Assembly (NCBI GenBank): GCA_021732975.1
Contig: JAKFWC010000009.1
Location: forward strand, 1 to 64,000
DNA length: 64,000 nt
Source: Planctomycetaceae bacterium
Lineage (GTDB): Bacteria; Planctomycetota; Planctomycetia; Planctomycetales; Planctomycetaceae
Direction of reading: 5' to 3'
The notes below the pieces were generated by a model. The model did not search any database. It saw only the letters and a program-made list of their open reading frames with translations, and was not told the origin of the DNA. Of the stretch, positions 42,378 through 51,467 are shown piece after piece (position 1 is the first letter of the stretch; every line of letters starts with the position of its first letter). The position numbers were made by a program, and so were the translations under genes.

Positions 42378-42396
42378 CCTGTCACGGAGTGACAGG
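42378..42396. repeat. Short hairpin after ldh
   Basis: CCTGTCAC / GTGACAGG with a 3-base loop, 19 bases past the lactate dehydrogenase stop on the minus strand. It probably helps end that transcript; no strong T-run follows. Confidence 0.5.
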
Positions 42397-42414
42397 GTTA
42401 AGAGGATGCGACCA

Positions 42415-43359
42415 TTACGCAAGTCTCAGTGAATCGATTGCCGAGCAAATGACGTTAGCACTCTTCTTCAACGCGGCGCTTTCCGCTTCATTGAGCGCCA
42501 GCGGGATGGTTGTGACCACGCCTTGTCCGCCAACGACGCGGGGCAGGGCGAGCGTGACATCGTGTACGCCGCAGACATCGTCCGTGCGGCCGCAGACGGT
42601 GAGAATTGCGCGTTGGTTGTGCAGGACGATATCCACGATCCGGGCGAGCGCACTGCCGATGCCGTAATACGTTGCTCCTTTGCCGCCGATGATGTGATAC
42701 GCCGCGCGGCGGACGCGATCGTCAATGCGAGCCCGATCTTCGTCGGTGAGGGCCACCGACTGCGCGGTACAGAACTCATTCAAAGCCATGCCACCGACGG
42801 TGGCGAGCGACCATGTCAGAACTTCGGAATCGCCGTGCTCGCCGATCACGTAAGCATGCACATGATGAGAATCAATACCGAGGTGTGTGCCGAGCAACGT
42901 GCGGAAGCGGGCGGTATCGAGTGTGGTTCCGGAACCGAGCACGCGGTGTGGCGGGACACCCAGTTGCTGGGCGAGATGCGTTGTTACATGGGTCATGATG
43001 TCGACCGGATTCGTCGCCACGACCAGCACGGCGTCGGGCGCGGCAGCCAACACCGCAGGGACGACATCCGAAAAAATCGCATAATTCCGTTCGAGCAACT
43101 GCAGCCGGGTTTCACCGGGTTTCTGGCTGACGCCCGCGGCAAGCACCACGACCGCGGCCCCGTTCAGGTCGGCATACGTTCCGGAGCGCACGGTCAGCGG
43201 ATGGGCAAACGGCACGGCGTGAAACAGGTCATCCGCTTCGGCCGATGCACGGTTTTCGTTCTTGTCGACAAGAACAATCTCGCGACCGACGCCGTTCATC
43301 ACCATCGCATATGCCGCCGTGGCTCCAACGTAGCCGCTGCCGACGATACCGACTTTCAT
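42415..43359 (-). CDS. ldh: L-lactate dehydrogenase
   Basis: A 314-residue LDH/MDH-family NAD oxidoreductase. The Rossmann motif [11 protein letters not shown] is at residues 4-14, the substrate loop [11 protein letters not shown] at 75-85, the Asp148-Arg151 pair in TTLDTARFR, and the catalytic His175 in IGEHGDSE. Gln79 in the loop matches the Gln that selects pyruvate/lactate; malate dehydrogenases carry Arg there. ATG 43359 has GGAGAAATG upstream. The CCCAGGGAT hairpin at 43384 lies between this gene and the methyltransferase gene upstream of it. Confidence 0.92.
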   Translation of the reverse strand: MKVGIVGSGYVGATAAYAMVMNGVGREIVLVDKNENRASAEADDLFHAVPFAHPLTVRSGTYADLNGAAVVVLAAGVSQKPGETRLQLLERNYAIFSDVVPAVLAAAPDAVLVVATNPVDIMTHVTTHLAQQLGVPPHRVLGSGTTLDTARFRTLLGTHLGIDSHHVHAYVIGEHGDSEVLTWSLATVGGMALNEFCTAQSVALTDEDRARIDDRVRRAAYHIIGGKGATYYGIGSALARIVDIVLHNQRAILTVCGRTDDVCGVHDVTLALPRVVGGQGVVTTIPLALNEAESAALKKSANVICSAIDSLRLA

Positions 43360-43383
43360 TGCATTTCTCCGGAAACGAAGAGA

Positions 43384-43405
43384 CCCAGGGATCAGCATCC
43401 CTGGG
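43384..43405. repeat. CCCAGGGAT hairpin
   Basis: Perfect stem CCCAGGGAT / ATCCCTGGG with loop CAGC, followed by GCTT on the plus strand. Same family as 13173-13194 and the 11190 terminator. It sits downstream of the methyltransferase gene and upstream of ldh. Confidence 0.7.
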
Positions 43406-43440
43406 CTTCGTGGTGAATCATCTCTGCGCGGGAGATTATA

Positions 43441-44097
43441 TCACGCGGCGGCGGACATCGTCTGCGCTTTGGCGTGGCAGACGAAGATGCAGCGCTGGCC
43501 TTCGATGCCAGTCTCGATCACGTTATCGATCACGCCGATCTTCTCCAGCAATGCCGTGTAGGCCTTGCGGCTGCCTTGGAAGCAATCGCTGCCGTTCTTG
43601 CCGAAGTCAACGTGGTCGTGGTTCTTGCTCCAGTGGATGAGGCAGCGGCCGCGCGGCGACAGGCAACTCATCCAGCCCCTCACGCACATTTCCGGATCGA
43701 AGCTGTGATCGAGCGAGTTGCTATAGACGAAGTCGGTCTTGCCAATCCATTCGGGCTTCACCTTGTGAAAGTCCCATTGGATGACGTGTTCAAAGCTCGC
43801 CGCCTGCGGTGAAATCTCCGTGCCGATAACTTCGCAGTTCAGCAATTGTCGCAGCGTGCGGACCTCGGCTCCATTGCGGACGCCGTGACACAAGCCGAAC
43901 TTCGGTTGCTTCACTTCCTGCTTGATCACCCCGGCGAGCAGTTCCAGTTCGGAGTCCTGCACCCAGACGCGTTCGTGTTTGCGTTCGTGAGTCTCGAGCT
44001 GGGCCTTCACATAGTCCTCATACGAGGCGAACTGATGCTGCCGGATCGATGTCGGCGTGAGGTACTTGTAGACGAACTTTTTCAATTTGCGCAGCAT
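43441..44097 (-). CDS. SAM-dependent methyltransferase-like protein
   Basis: A 218-residue class I methyltransferase-like protein of unknown substrate. The glycine motif is changed to FGLCHGVRNGAEV, followed by the acidic strand end CEVIGTEISPQA and a post-strand motif TDFVYSNSLDHSFDPEMCV, which resembles the methyltransferase motif with Asp-His. The His-rich loop IHWSKNHDHVDF is unusual. A basic N-terminal tail (LRKLKKFVYKYLTP) may contact membrane or nucleic acid. ATG 44097 has AAGGG six bases upstream; GTG 44103 is less likely. Confidence 0.72.
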   Translation of the reverse strand: MLRKLKKFVYKYLTPTSIRQHQFASYEDYVKAQLETHERKHERVWVQDSELELLAGVIKQEVKQPKFGLCHGVRNGAEVRTLRQLLNCEVIGTEISPQAASFEHVIQWDFHKVKPEWIGKTDFVYSNSLDHSFDPEMCVRGWMSCLSPRGRCLIHWSKNHDHVDFGKNGSDCFQGSRKAYTALLEKIGVIDNVIETGIEGQRCIFVCHAKAQTMSAAA

Positions 44098-44170
44098 GAT
44101 CACCCTTCCGTGGGGATGCGGACCCGATTCGGGGGATTATCGCGAAGGGGGAAATCGGGTCAAGATGAGT

Positions 44171-44212
44171 AAAAACGGAGCAACCCGGCTGCTTCTTCGC
44201 AGCCGGGTTGCT
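44171..44212 (-). terminator. Intrinsic terminator of the kelch gene
   Basis: On the minus strand a 14-base perfect stem AGCAACCCGGCTGC and its complement (44179-44192 and 44199-44212) with a 6-base loop is followed by CCGTTTTTAC. It lies 65 bases past the kelch gene stop. Confidence 0.88.
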
Positions 44213-44276
44213 GGACCGATGTCGCTGGCTGAGCCTTCCCGCTGCCAAAAAGCTGCCAGGAGGCGTGACGTGACGC

Positions 44277-45923
44277 TTAGCGTTTCGCCGTCTTGTTGGT
44301 TTCGATCGGCAAGATCTCAATGGCGAGCACTTTGCCGGTTTCCATGCTCGCCCCGCCGACGACCACCAGCTTGTTTCCGGGCAGCGGCAGCACGCGGTGG
44401 AAGAATCGCGGGTGCGCCAACTGGCCGACAGATTGCCACGCCTTGGCATCGGGTTCCAGGCGTTGAATCGAGCCGGTCATGGTGGTGGCGTACAGCGTGT
44501 CACCGCTGGAAAACGCGGACGCACCGAAGCCGTCCATGGCTGTTCCGAGCAACGCCGGGCCTTCCAACCAGGTGTCCTTGGCAGGATCGAAGATCGCTAC
44601 ATCGGTGGTTGCGCCACCCTTGCTCCCCATCCCGCCGATGCAGACGAGACGGCCATTCCAGGCGGCGAGGGCCAACGCCCGGCGTTCAAAGTTCGGGGCC
44701 GCGATCGTCTTCCACTCGCCTTTTTCCGCTTTGAGATCGTAGGCGAGGGCATCAGTATGCCACTTGGCGGTGCTGCCGCCGGCCCCTTGCATGTTCCATC
44801 CGCCAACCACGTACACCGTATCACCGACAACGGCGGCATCGTGCGAGGATCGTCCTTCCGGCAGCTTCGGCAGATCGACCCATTGATTGGTCGCGGCATC
44901 GAAGCGGGCAAAGTCAGCCTGTGAACGAAGATCTTCTTTCTCACCGGCCTTGTTCGTCGCGGTGAAACCACCAATGCGATACAGCTTGCCGCCATGTTCG
45001 ATCATCGCGAGGCCTTGCAGCTTCGGGCCGGTGGCGATCTTTTCCCATTGCGAGGGCGATTGCAGATCGAGTTTCCAGAGGTCGCCCGATTGGTCTTCGT
45101 TGGCATATTCGTGAGCGCTGCCGTAGTTGCCACCGTAGGCGAACACGGCGTTGCCAACGACTGCACCGCCGAAGCTGGTGATCCCCTTGGGAAGTTCCGG
45201 AAAGGCATGGGCCGTGGGCGCCAGTTGCCGTGGTTCATAGTGCAATGTCAACGTCGAGTAACTCCGTACGCTCTTGTAGGCCTGTTGATTCAATTCACCG
45301 GCACGCTCTTCCGTGTGCTTGGCGCGGATCGAGAAGAGGCCGCCGCGGGGTAGTTCGGTGCGGAACTCGCCCGCCGCATTGGTCGTCCCTTCAATTTTGG
45401 ATTCAATGCCGGGGCCGACGATGGTCACCGTCGAATCCGCCTGGGGTTGGCCTTTCCACAGAACCTGGAACACCACGGTGGAGCCGTCTACGCTGGGGAC
45501 CACTTCCAACGGCAGACGCTCCGAGTCCTTCACGGCTTTCCACGTTCCTGTCAGCGGGAACGGATAGCTCTTCGCATAGTACTGCAGCAGGAATGGCTCG
45601 GCGCCCCCCTTGGTCAGTACGCCGTAGGAATGTCGCAGGATCAGTGTCGACTGGCGAGCCGCCCCTTCCAGCGGGGCTTCGAGCGAATAATTCCCCTTGG
45701 TGAATGTCAGAGGTTTGGGTTCGCCGCGTCCGCCGACGATCCAGACGTCGGCCTTCACGACTTTGTCGAGCAGGTCCGGATCGTCCGGTTCCGCTGCTTC
45801 GCCGAAGTACACGTGCGCCTTCGCCAGGGCTGCCGTGGTGTCGGTCTTGAGCCACAGGAAGTGGGCCTGACTGACCAGCGGCCAAGCCAGGACGAGGGCC
45901 AGAATCATTGCCGTGCGTTTCAT
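44277..45923 (-). CDS. DUF4198-kelch fusion, exported
   Basis: A 548-residue exported protein. The signal peptide (MKRTAMILALVLAWPLVSQA) is followed by AHFLWLKTD, the N-terminal His-containing signature of DUF4198 proteins, which are linked to nickel/cobalt and other metal handling. Residues about 20-225 are this Ig-like part, and about 235-548 are kelch repeats forming a beta-propeller (GGAVVGNAVFAYGGNYGS, DAAVVGDTVYVVGGWN, ALAAWNGRLVCIGGMGSKG). The combination suggests a metal-binding head on a propeller scaffold. ATG 45923 has AAGGATG upstream; a longer in-frame start at 46001 lacks a ribosome site. It is third in the DUF1559 operon and ends at the terminator 44171-44212. Confidence 0.85.
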   Translation of the reverse strand: MKRTAMILALVLAWPLVSQAHFLWLKTDTTAALAKAHVYFGEAAEPDDPDLLDKVVKADVWIVGGRGEPKPLTFTKGNYSLEAPLEGAARQSTLILRHSYGVLTKGGAEPFLLQYYAKSYPFPLTGTWKAVKDSERLPLEVVPSVDGSTVVFQVLWKGQPQADSTVTIVGPGIESKIEGTTNAAGEFRTELPRGGLFSIRAKHTEERAGELNQQAYKSVRSYSTLTLHYEPRQLAPTAHAFPELPKGITSFGGAVVGNAVFAYGGNYGSAHEYANEDQSGDLWKLDLQSPSQWEKIATGPKLQGLAMIEHGGKLYRIGGFTATNKAGEKEDLRSQADFARFDAATNQWVDLPKLPEGRSSHDAAVVGDTVYVVGGWNMQGAGGSTAKWHTDALAYDLKAEKGEWKTIAAPNFERRALALAAWNGRLVCIGGMGSKGGATTDVAIFDPAKDTWLEGPALLGTAMDGFGASAFSSGDTLYATTMTGSIQRLEPDAKAWQSVGQLAHPRFFHRVLPLPGNKLVVVGGASMETGKVLAIEILPIETNKTAKR

Positions 45924-46001
45924 GGTCATCCTTGTGCAAAGAGGTGGATATCGTACTCGAAAGATGCGATGTGCATCGGTGAATTCTCTGACGGTCTTCA
46001 C

Positions 46002-46093
46002 GAACCGGAAGCATCATCGACGGGCATTTTGCCCCCAGTGTTCGCTCGCAAAACAGGGATCGCGATCTCCGTCGCTCGCGCTTCCGGCTCGTT
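46002..46093. repeat. CGGAAGC-type imperfect inverted repeat
   Basis: ACCGGAAGCATCATCGACGG (46004-46023) pairs imperfectly with CCGTCGCTCGCGCTTCCGG (46069-46087). An inner hairpin, GGGCATTTTGCCC, is also visible at 46022-46034. It lies between the lipoprotein and kelch genes and resembles the repeat at 58801. Confidence 0.6.
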
Positions 46094-46098
46094 CTTCA

Positions 46099-46569
46099 TT
46101 ACCGGCGGCCGATTGACGGTTTGTTCAGAACGAAGTCCAAAGGCATGTTTTCCCCCGTTGCGACGATCACCAGTTCCGATTTCCGGTTGTACGTTTCTGG
46201 AATGGGATCGCGCGGAAGCACGGGCTTTCCCCGATACTTGGTGGCGGCTTTGGCATAGGCGGCCTCATCATCCAGCGCGAAACCGGGATCGAGCATCGAT
46301 TCAATCTCGACCCGATTCTTCCCCATCACCGGACCGGTCTTCTTTTCAAAGACGAAAAATCCATTCTGAACCACCGCGACCGCCGCCGGCCCTTTCGTCT
46401 CCGCCATCGGCACGAACGTGATGCGGCCGTTTTCGAGCGGTTGGCTGTCAAAAATCACCGTCCCGCGAACGGCCACTCGCTGCGGACCAGTCCGGCCGCA
46501 ACCCGAAAGGAACAGTGCCATCATCGTTGTCAGTACCAGAAACGGCACGGTTTTGATCTGGGATGTCAT
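46099..46569 (-). CDS. Small lipoprotein with transthyretin-like fold
   Basis: A 156-residue lipoprotein: hydrophobic signal and lipobox LSGC at residues 20-23, so it should be anchored after cleavage before Cys23. The mature part begins VAVRGTVIFDSQPLENGRIT, the carboxypeptidase-regulatory/transthyretin-like pattern common in planctomycete exported proteins, and continues with YRGKPVLPRDPIPETYN. Function unknown. ATG 46569 has GAGGAGA upstream. It is the middle gene of DUF1559, lipoprotein, DUF4198-kelch, all on the minus strand. Confidence 0.85.
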   Translation of the reverse strand: MTSQIKTVPFLVLTTMMALFLSGCGRTGPQRVAVRGTVIFDSQPLENGRITFVPMAETKGPAAVAVVQNGFFVFEKKTGPVMGKNRVEIESMLDPGFALDDEAAYAKAATKYRGKPVLPRDPIPETYNRKSELVIVATGENMPLDFVLNKPSIGRR

Positions 46570-46603
46570 GTTGTCTCCTCGTTTCGCAGACTGTGGTTCG
46601 ATT

Positions 46604-46661
46604 GTGTGCCACGGTCGGCAGCGGACTGCCAAATCGCACCGTCAAGACGGCAGTGGCATAC
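46604..46661. repeat. Degenerate GTGTGCCAC-type inverted repeat
   Basis: GTGTGCCAC (46604-46612) and GTGGCATAC (46653-46661) pair at 8 of 9 positions, with further CGGCAG/GACGG pieces inside. The outer arms resemble the start of repeat copies at 6080 and 37353, so this could be a decayed relative. Confidence 0.4.
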
Positions 46662-46681
46662 AAATCGGAGGCGGTTACCGA

Positions 46682-47566
46682 TTAGAACTCGCCGACGACT
46701 TCACCGCCGGCGCGGGTGGCGATGCCATCCAGCAGGCCGTGGTCGATGTTCTCGCTGACATATTTCGCGGAGCCGTCACACCGCAACATGTTTACCACGC
46801 CGATGTGATCGCTACGGAAGTTCGACAACCGTGTGGAGTCGCCGCTCATGGTCTTTGGGTTGAACGGGCCGCGGGTGGTAAACGCGGTGGCCAGTGGGTA
46901 GGGCGAAGACCAGTAAGTGAAACCCCAGCGAACCTGTCCAATACAGGGACCGGACGTAAAGGTGTAGTCTGGGAAATTCCAGGCCGATTCCCCGGTAAGG
47001 AAGGTGTTCGAGGTTCCGTCGGTGATATCGCGCATTGAGGTGCTGCCCGTGCCGGCGTTCACGATCGCGCCGTTGTTGGGGGCTCCGCTGGCCTGTGTCC
47101 CCCAGGGGTCTCCGCTGCCGGTTGAAACCGCGTACGTTCCTGGTGCTCGGTTGTTGGCATCGCAACCGGCAATCGGCACCGCGCGGCGAATCACCGCCGA
47201 CGGACACAGGTAGGTCGGAATCCGTTGCGAGACCACGGCCAGATTCACCGGATCGGAGTTGCCGCGGCTGAAGTCGTACAACTGATAATTGTTGGCCTGA
47301 TCGAGATAGGGGAGCACGGCGGCGAAGACGCTGGAACGGGCCAAGCCGGTGTCCACCGAGGCGAGTGGAAACTTCATGAACGTATCGTGATAGTTGTGGA
47401 TCGCCAGACCGATCTGCTTGAGATTATTACTGCACTGCGTTCGCCGGGCGGCTTCGCGAGCCTGCTGTACCGCGGGCAGAAGTAAAGCAATGAGGATCGC
47501 AATGATCGCGATCACGACCAGTAGCTCGATGAGCGTGAAGCCCGAGCGGCGGGAAAGAGCAGGCAT
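46682..47566 (-). CDS. DUF1559 type IV pilin-like protein
   Basis: A 294-residue DUF1559 protein. The N-terminus is a class III prepilin signal, [20 protein letters not shown], with cleavage expected before FTLIELL. The conserved [20 protein letters not shown] follows at about residues 36-55. The C-terminal half carries the family end pattern ([20 protein letters not shown]). DUF1559 proteins are numerous in planctomycetes, and their exact role is unknown; pseudopilin or surface-binding roles are proposed. It is first gene of a three-gene operon and carries an operator-like palindrome 106 bases upstream. Confidence 0.93.
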   Translation of the reverse strand: MPALSRRSGFTLIELLVVIAIIAILIALLLPAVQQAREAARRTQCSNNLKQIGLAIHNYHDTFMKFPLASVDTGLARSSVFAAVLPYLDQANNYQLYDFSRGNSDPVNLAVVSQRIPTYLCPSAVIRRAVPIAGCDANNRAPGTYAVSTGSGDPWGTQASGAPNNGAIVNAGTGSTSMRDITDGTSNTFLTGESAWNFPDYTFTSGPCIGQVRWGFTYWSSPYPLATAFTTRGPFNPKTMSGDSTRLSNFRSDHIGVVNMLRCDGSAKYVSENIDHGLLDGIATRAGGEVVGEF

Positions 47567-47671
47567 GAATGAACTCCGTCAGCAGAGGGTGCGAGCGGCG
47601 TCTCGGCCGACGATGGCCGGAAACGCGATCACCTGGCTGGCTGACGGGGAGTCCGTTGGCGTGCTGGGTTG

Positions 47672-47688
47672 TTGAGATTGAGTCTCAA
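47672..47688. promoter_or_regulatory. 17-base palindromic operator, Fur-box-like
   Basis: TTGAGATTGAGTCTCAA: arms TTGAGA and TCTCAA with a 5-base centre. It resembles the GAGANTNATTCTC core of bacterial Fur-type boxes. It begins 10 bases downstream of the predicted -10 box on the minus strand, so a bound repressor would block initiation of the DUF1559 operon. The regulator assignment is inference. Confidence 0.5.
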
Positions 47689-47697
47689 TGTCATGTT

Positions 47698-47726
47698 AGT
47701 GTAGGCGGGCTCGTTTCTATTTGCAA
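47698..47726 (-). promoter_or_regulatory. Predicted sigma70-type promoter of the DUF1559 operon
   Basis: On the minus strand, TTGCAA (-35, 47726-47721) and TACACT (-10, 47703-47698) are separated by exactly 17 bases. The palindrome at 47672-47688 would cover the start site region. Confidence 0.45.
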
Positions 47727-47828
47727 ATCTCCCCACAAAAAATCCGCGCCGATTTCTATAAGTCCAGGCGAGAGCACATGCTTCACAGTCGTGCCAATGT
47801 CGCGATCCGCCGTCAAACGACTTCACGA

Positions 47829-48290
47829 TTATGGGATGGGTTCGGTGGGAAGCGGTTCCGACGGGTCGTCATCGCTTTCACTGACCGCATCCGAGGAGGC
47901 CGCGAAAAAGCGGCTGGTGGTTCGCCAGAGAATGGCACACAGCACAAGTTCCATTGCCAACGGGATAACAATCGAGATCACCGCGAATGGAAGCTCGCGC
48001 AACGTTCGCGGCGGCCGAGCCGGAAAGATCAGAATCATGGGGATCAGCATCACCGCCGCCGGGCCGAAGATCAGCCACACCCCAAGCATGACAATGGGTT
48101 TCGGCCGTTCATACCCCCGGCGAATCATCTCTCCGGTCGAGCGGATGCGTTCCATCGGAAGTGTCGTCGCGGCGCTGCTCAGCGGCAGCCCGCACTTCTC
48201 ACAGAAATAATCGTGCGGCCGAACCGGCGTTAAACACCCCGGACACAGGGCGACTTCACGATCATCGTCATCAGCGATGGGCTCGGACAT
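47829..48290 (-). CDS. Zinc-ribbon membrane protein
   Basis: A 153-residue protein with an N-terminal double-CXXC zinc ribbon, CPGCLTPVRPHDYFCEKCG (residues about 16-34), followed by two hydrophobic helices (about 67-88 and 101-123) and an acidic tail. Such ribbon-plus-helix proteins are common and mostly uncharacterised. ATG 48290 has GAGGAGG upstream; an ATG at 48335 runs through the metY terminator and is rejected. It follows metY on the same strand after the terminator. Confidence 0.78.
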   Translation of the reverse strand: MSEPIADDDDREVALCPGCLTPVRPHDYFCEKCGLPLSSAATTLPMERIRSTGEMIRRGYERPKPIVMLGVWLIFGPAAVMLIPMILIFPARPPRTLRELPFAVISIVIPLAMELVLCAILWRTTSRFFAASSDAVSESDDDPSEPLPTEPIP

Positions 48291-48313
48291 CGAACGAACC
48301 TCCTCGCCAAGCG

Positions 48314-48357
48314 AAAAACATCCCCCGTGCGGCACGAAACCGCCAGCGGGGGATGTT
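48314..48357 (-). terminator. Intrinsic terminator of metY
   Basis: On the minus strand AACATCCCCCG pairs with CGGGGGATGTT (48347-48357 and 48317-48327), with an inner GCGG/CCGC stem. The stem is followed by TTTTT at 48318-48314. It lies 42 bases past the metY stop. Confidence 0.88.
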
Positions 48358-48398
48358 CTCTGTCCCTTAGCTCTCAGCCCTGAACCCTTAGCCTCTGT

Positions 48399-49727
<1,329 letters not shown>

Positions 49728-49870
49728 TCAAGTGTCAAGGGCCGGAGAAAGTCCGACACCGTCAACGAAACGGTAAGAGAATCCGTTCTCAGAAAGTGGT
49801 GCGATGTTAACTGGTTCGCCTATGCTGTGCAAAGGATCGATGGCAACCCCCGCCCAGATGAAACAACACG

Positions 49871-50557
49871 ATGAACCGGAAGTATGGCATGTTGTTTCTC
49901 GTTGGTGGCACCCTTCCGTGGATCAGCATCACGACTGGTCAATGGGGCGGATGGCGGCAGATTCTGTCGGCCTGGTCTTCAGCAATGTTCATCGGCTTGA
50001 GTTCCATGTACTTCATGAACAGCCCCGGCTGGCTGGGAAAGCGCCCCGATGGTCGAATTTCGATGTGGGCATGGTTCCTCTGGTTGCCGTATCTGAGCGT
50101 TAACCTTCTGGCCATGTGGATACTGGCTCGAGTTTCCCGTCAGCCGGCGATTGCTGAGGTGTTGCCGAATCTCTTCTTTGGGAGGCGGCTTGCAGCATCA
50201 GAAACGAGGATGTTCGGCGGCAATCATATTCTGGACCTCACCGCCGAGTTCGCCGAACCGCGCGAGTTCCGGAATCGAACAGGGTATTCCTCACTGCCAA
50301 TTCTTGATGCGACGGCCCCACGGCTCGATCAACTGCGGTCGTCAACCGAATGGCTCGACTCCGCGATTGCATCGGGGCCGACATTTGTGCATTGCGCGCA
50401 GGGCCATGGCCGAACCGCATGCATCGTCTTGGCGTATCTGGTTTCGCGCGGGCATGTCGCTTCGATTGCGGAGGGCATACAACTCCTGCGACAGTATCGT
50501 CCGAGTGTCCAAATCAATCGTGATCAACGTCGTCGACTGGAAGAATTTCTGCAGTGA
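49871..50557 (+). CDS. Membrane-anchored dual-specificity-type phosphatase
   Basis: A 228-residue protein. Two or three N-terminal hydrophobic segments (up to about residue 90) precede a dual-specificity phosphatase domain. The CX5R signature is HCAQGHGRT, with nucleophile Cys175 and Arg181; the candidate general acid is Asp in LPILDATAP. The plsC stop-start overlap (GTGA) couples it to an acyltransferase gene. Phospholipid-directed members of this superfamily exist (PTPMT1-type phosphatidylglycerophosphate phosphatases), so a lipid substrate is attractive but unproven; a protein phosphatase is the alternative. Confidence 0.82.
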   Translation: MNRKYGMLFLVGGTLPWISITTGQWGGWRQILSAWSSAMFIGLSSMYFMNSPGWLGKRPDGRISMWAWFLWLPYLSVNLLAMWILARVSRQPAIAEVLPNLFFGRRLAASETRMFGGNHILDLTAEFAEPREFRNRTGYSSLPILDATAPRLDQLRSSTEWLDSAIASGPTFVHCAQGHGRTACIVLAYLVSRGHVASIAEGIQLLRQYRPSVQINRDQRRRLEEFLQ

Positions 50558-51240
50558 GTGACTCCGCAAGTTCCGCACCTCCACCGCTGCCGAATCCACT
50601 CCGCCGCAACGTTATCTGGCGGTTGGGCCAATTGCTGATGTCGAATGTCTTCGGCCTCTGGCTGCGCATGCGCACGCGGGGTATTGAACACTTGCCCAAA
50701 GAGGGCGGGGCGTTGCTGCTGATCAATCACCAGAGTTACCTCGATCCGCTGCTCGTCGGTATGCCGTTGCAGCGACCGATTAGTTACCTCGCCCGGGATT
50801 CACTCTTCCGCGTGCCGGTCATCGGGCTGGTTCTGAAGAACACGTATGTCATGCCGATCAACCGGGAGTCTGCCAGCACGGCGAGCCTGCGGGAAGCGAT
50901 TCGTCGCCTGCAGCACGGGTTTTACGTCGGTATCTTTCCGGAAGGCACTCGCACCGTCGATGGCACCGTCGGCCCGTTCAAACCCGGCTTCCTCGCCCTG
51001 TTACGCCGGGCCGATGTCCCCGTCATCCCCGTGGGCGTCGCCGGGGCGTACGAAGCGATGCCCCGCGGCACCCCGTTCCTCTGGCCGGGCAAAGTCCGCG
51101 TCGTCTTCGGCGAGGCGTTGCCACGCGAGAAACTCGCCGCGTTTCCCAAATCCGACGAAGAGGGGCTGCTGGAATACGTGCGGCAACACGTCATCGCCTG
51201 TCAAACCGACGCGAGTGAATGGCGTAAGGACCAGGCTTGA
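50554..51240 (+). CDS. plsC: 1-acylglycerol-3-phosphate acyltransferase (PlsC family)
   Basis: A 228-residue acyltransferase placing the second acyl chain on lysophosphatidate. The catalytic HX4D motif is NHQSYLD (His59, Asp64). The phosphate-binding FPEGTR motif and the later motif VPVIPVGVAGAYEAMP are intact. No clear membrane helix apart from a short hydrophobic stretch is seen. The start is a GTG at 50554 overlapping the phosphatase stop by four bases. It is probably co-expressed with the phosphatase. Confidence 0.93.
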   Translation: MSDSASSAPPPLPNPLRRNVIWRLGQLLMSNVFGLWLRMRTRGIEHLPKEGGALLLINHQSYLDPLLVGMPLQRPISYLARDSLFRVPVIGLVLKNTYVMPINRESASTASLREAIRRLQHGFYVGIFPEGTRTVDGTVGPFKPGFLALLRRADVPVIPVGVAGAYEAMPRGTPFLWPGKVRVVFGEALPREKLAAFPKSDEEGLLEYVRQHVIACQTDASEWRKDQA

Positions 51241-51467
51241 AGCAAACGTCTTACCCGTCTGCGAAACGGCAAGCGTAAGTCCCTCTCTTATCGTTTTGCA
51301 TTCATCACTCCTTATTCTCCATTTTCCTCCCTCCACACCGGTCTGGACCGTTCCCCCGTTTTCGGGTGTAATCCCCCACCGGACCACGCTCGCGGCAGGG
51401 ACGCCGTGCGGCCTGCGGTCCGGATGCAGTCGCCGTAAATTACGGCGGGGCAATGTGTTCGGCAAGG

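Noticed and set aside
42415..43359. Malate dehydrogenase identity for ldh
   Set aside because: The substrate loop has Gln (SQKPGETR), as in lactate dehydrogenases, not the Arg of malate dehydrogenases.
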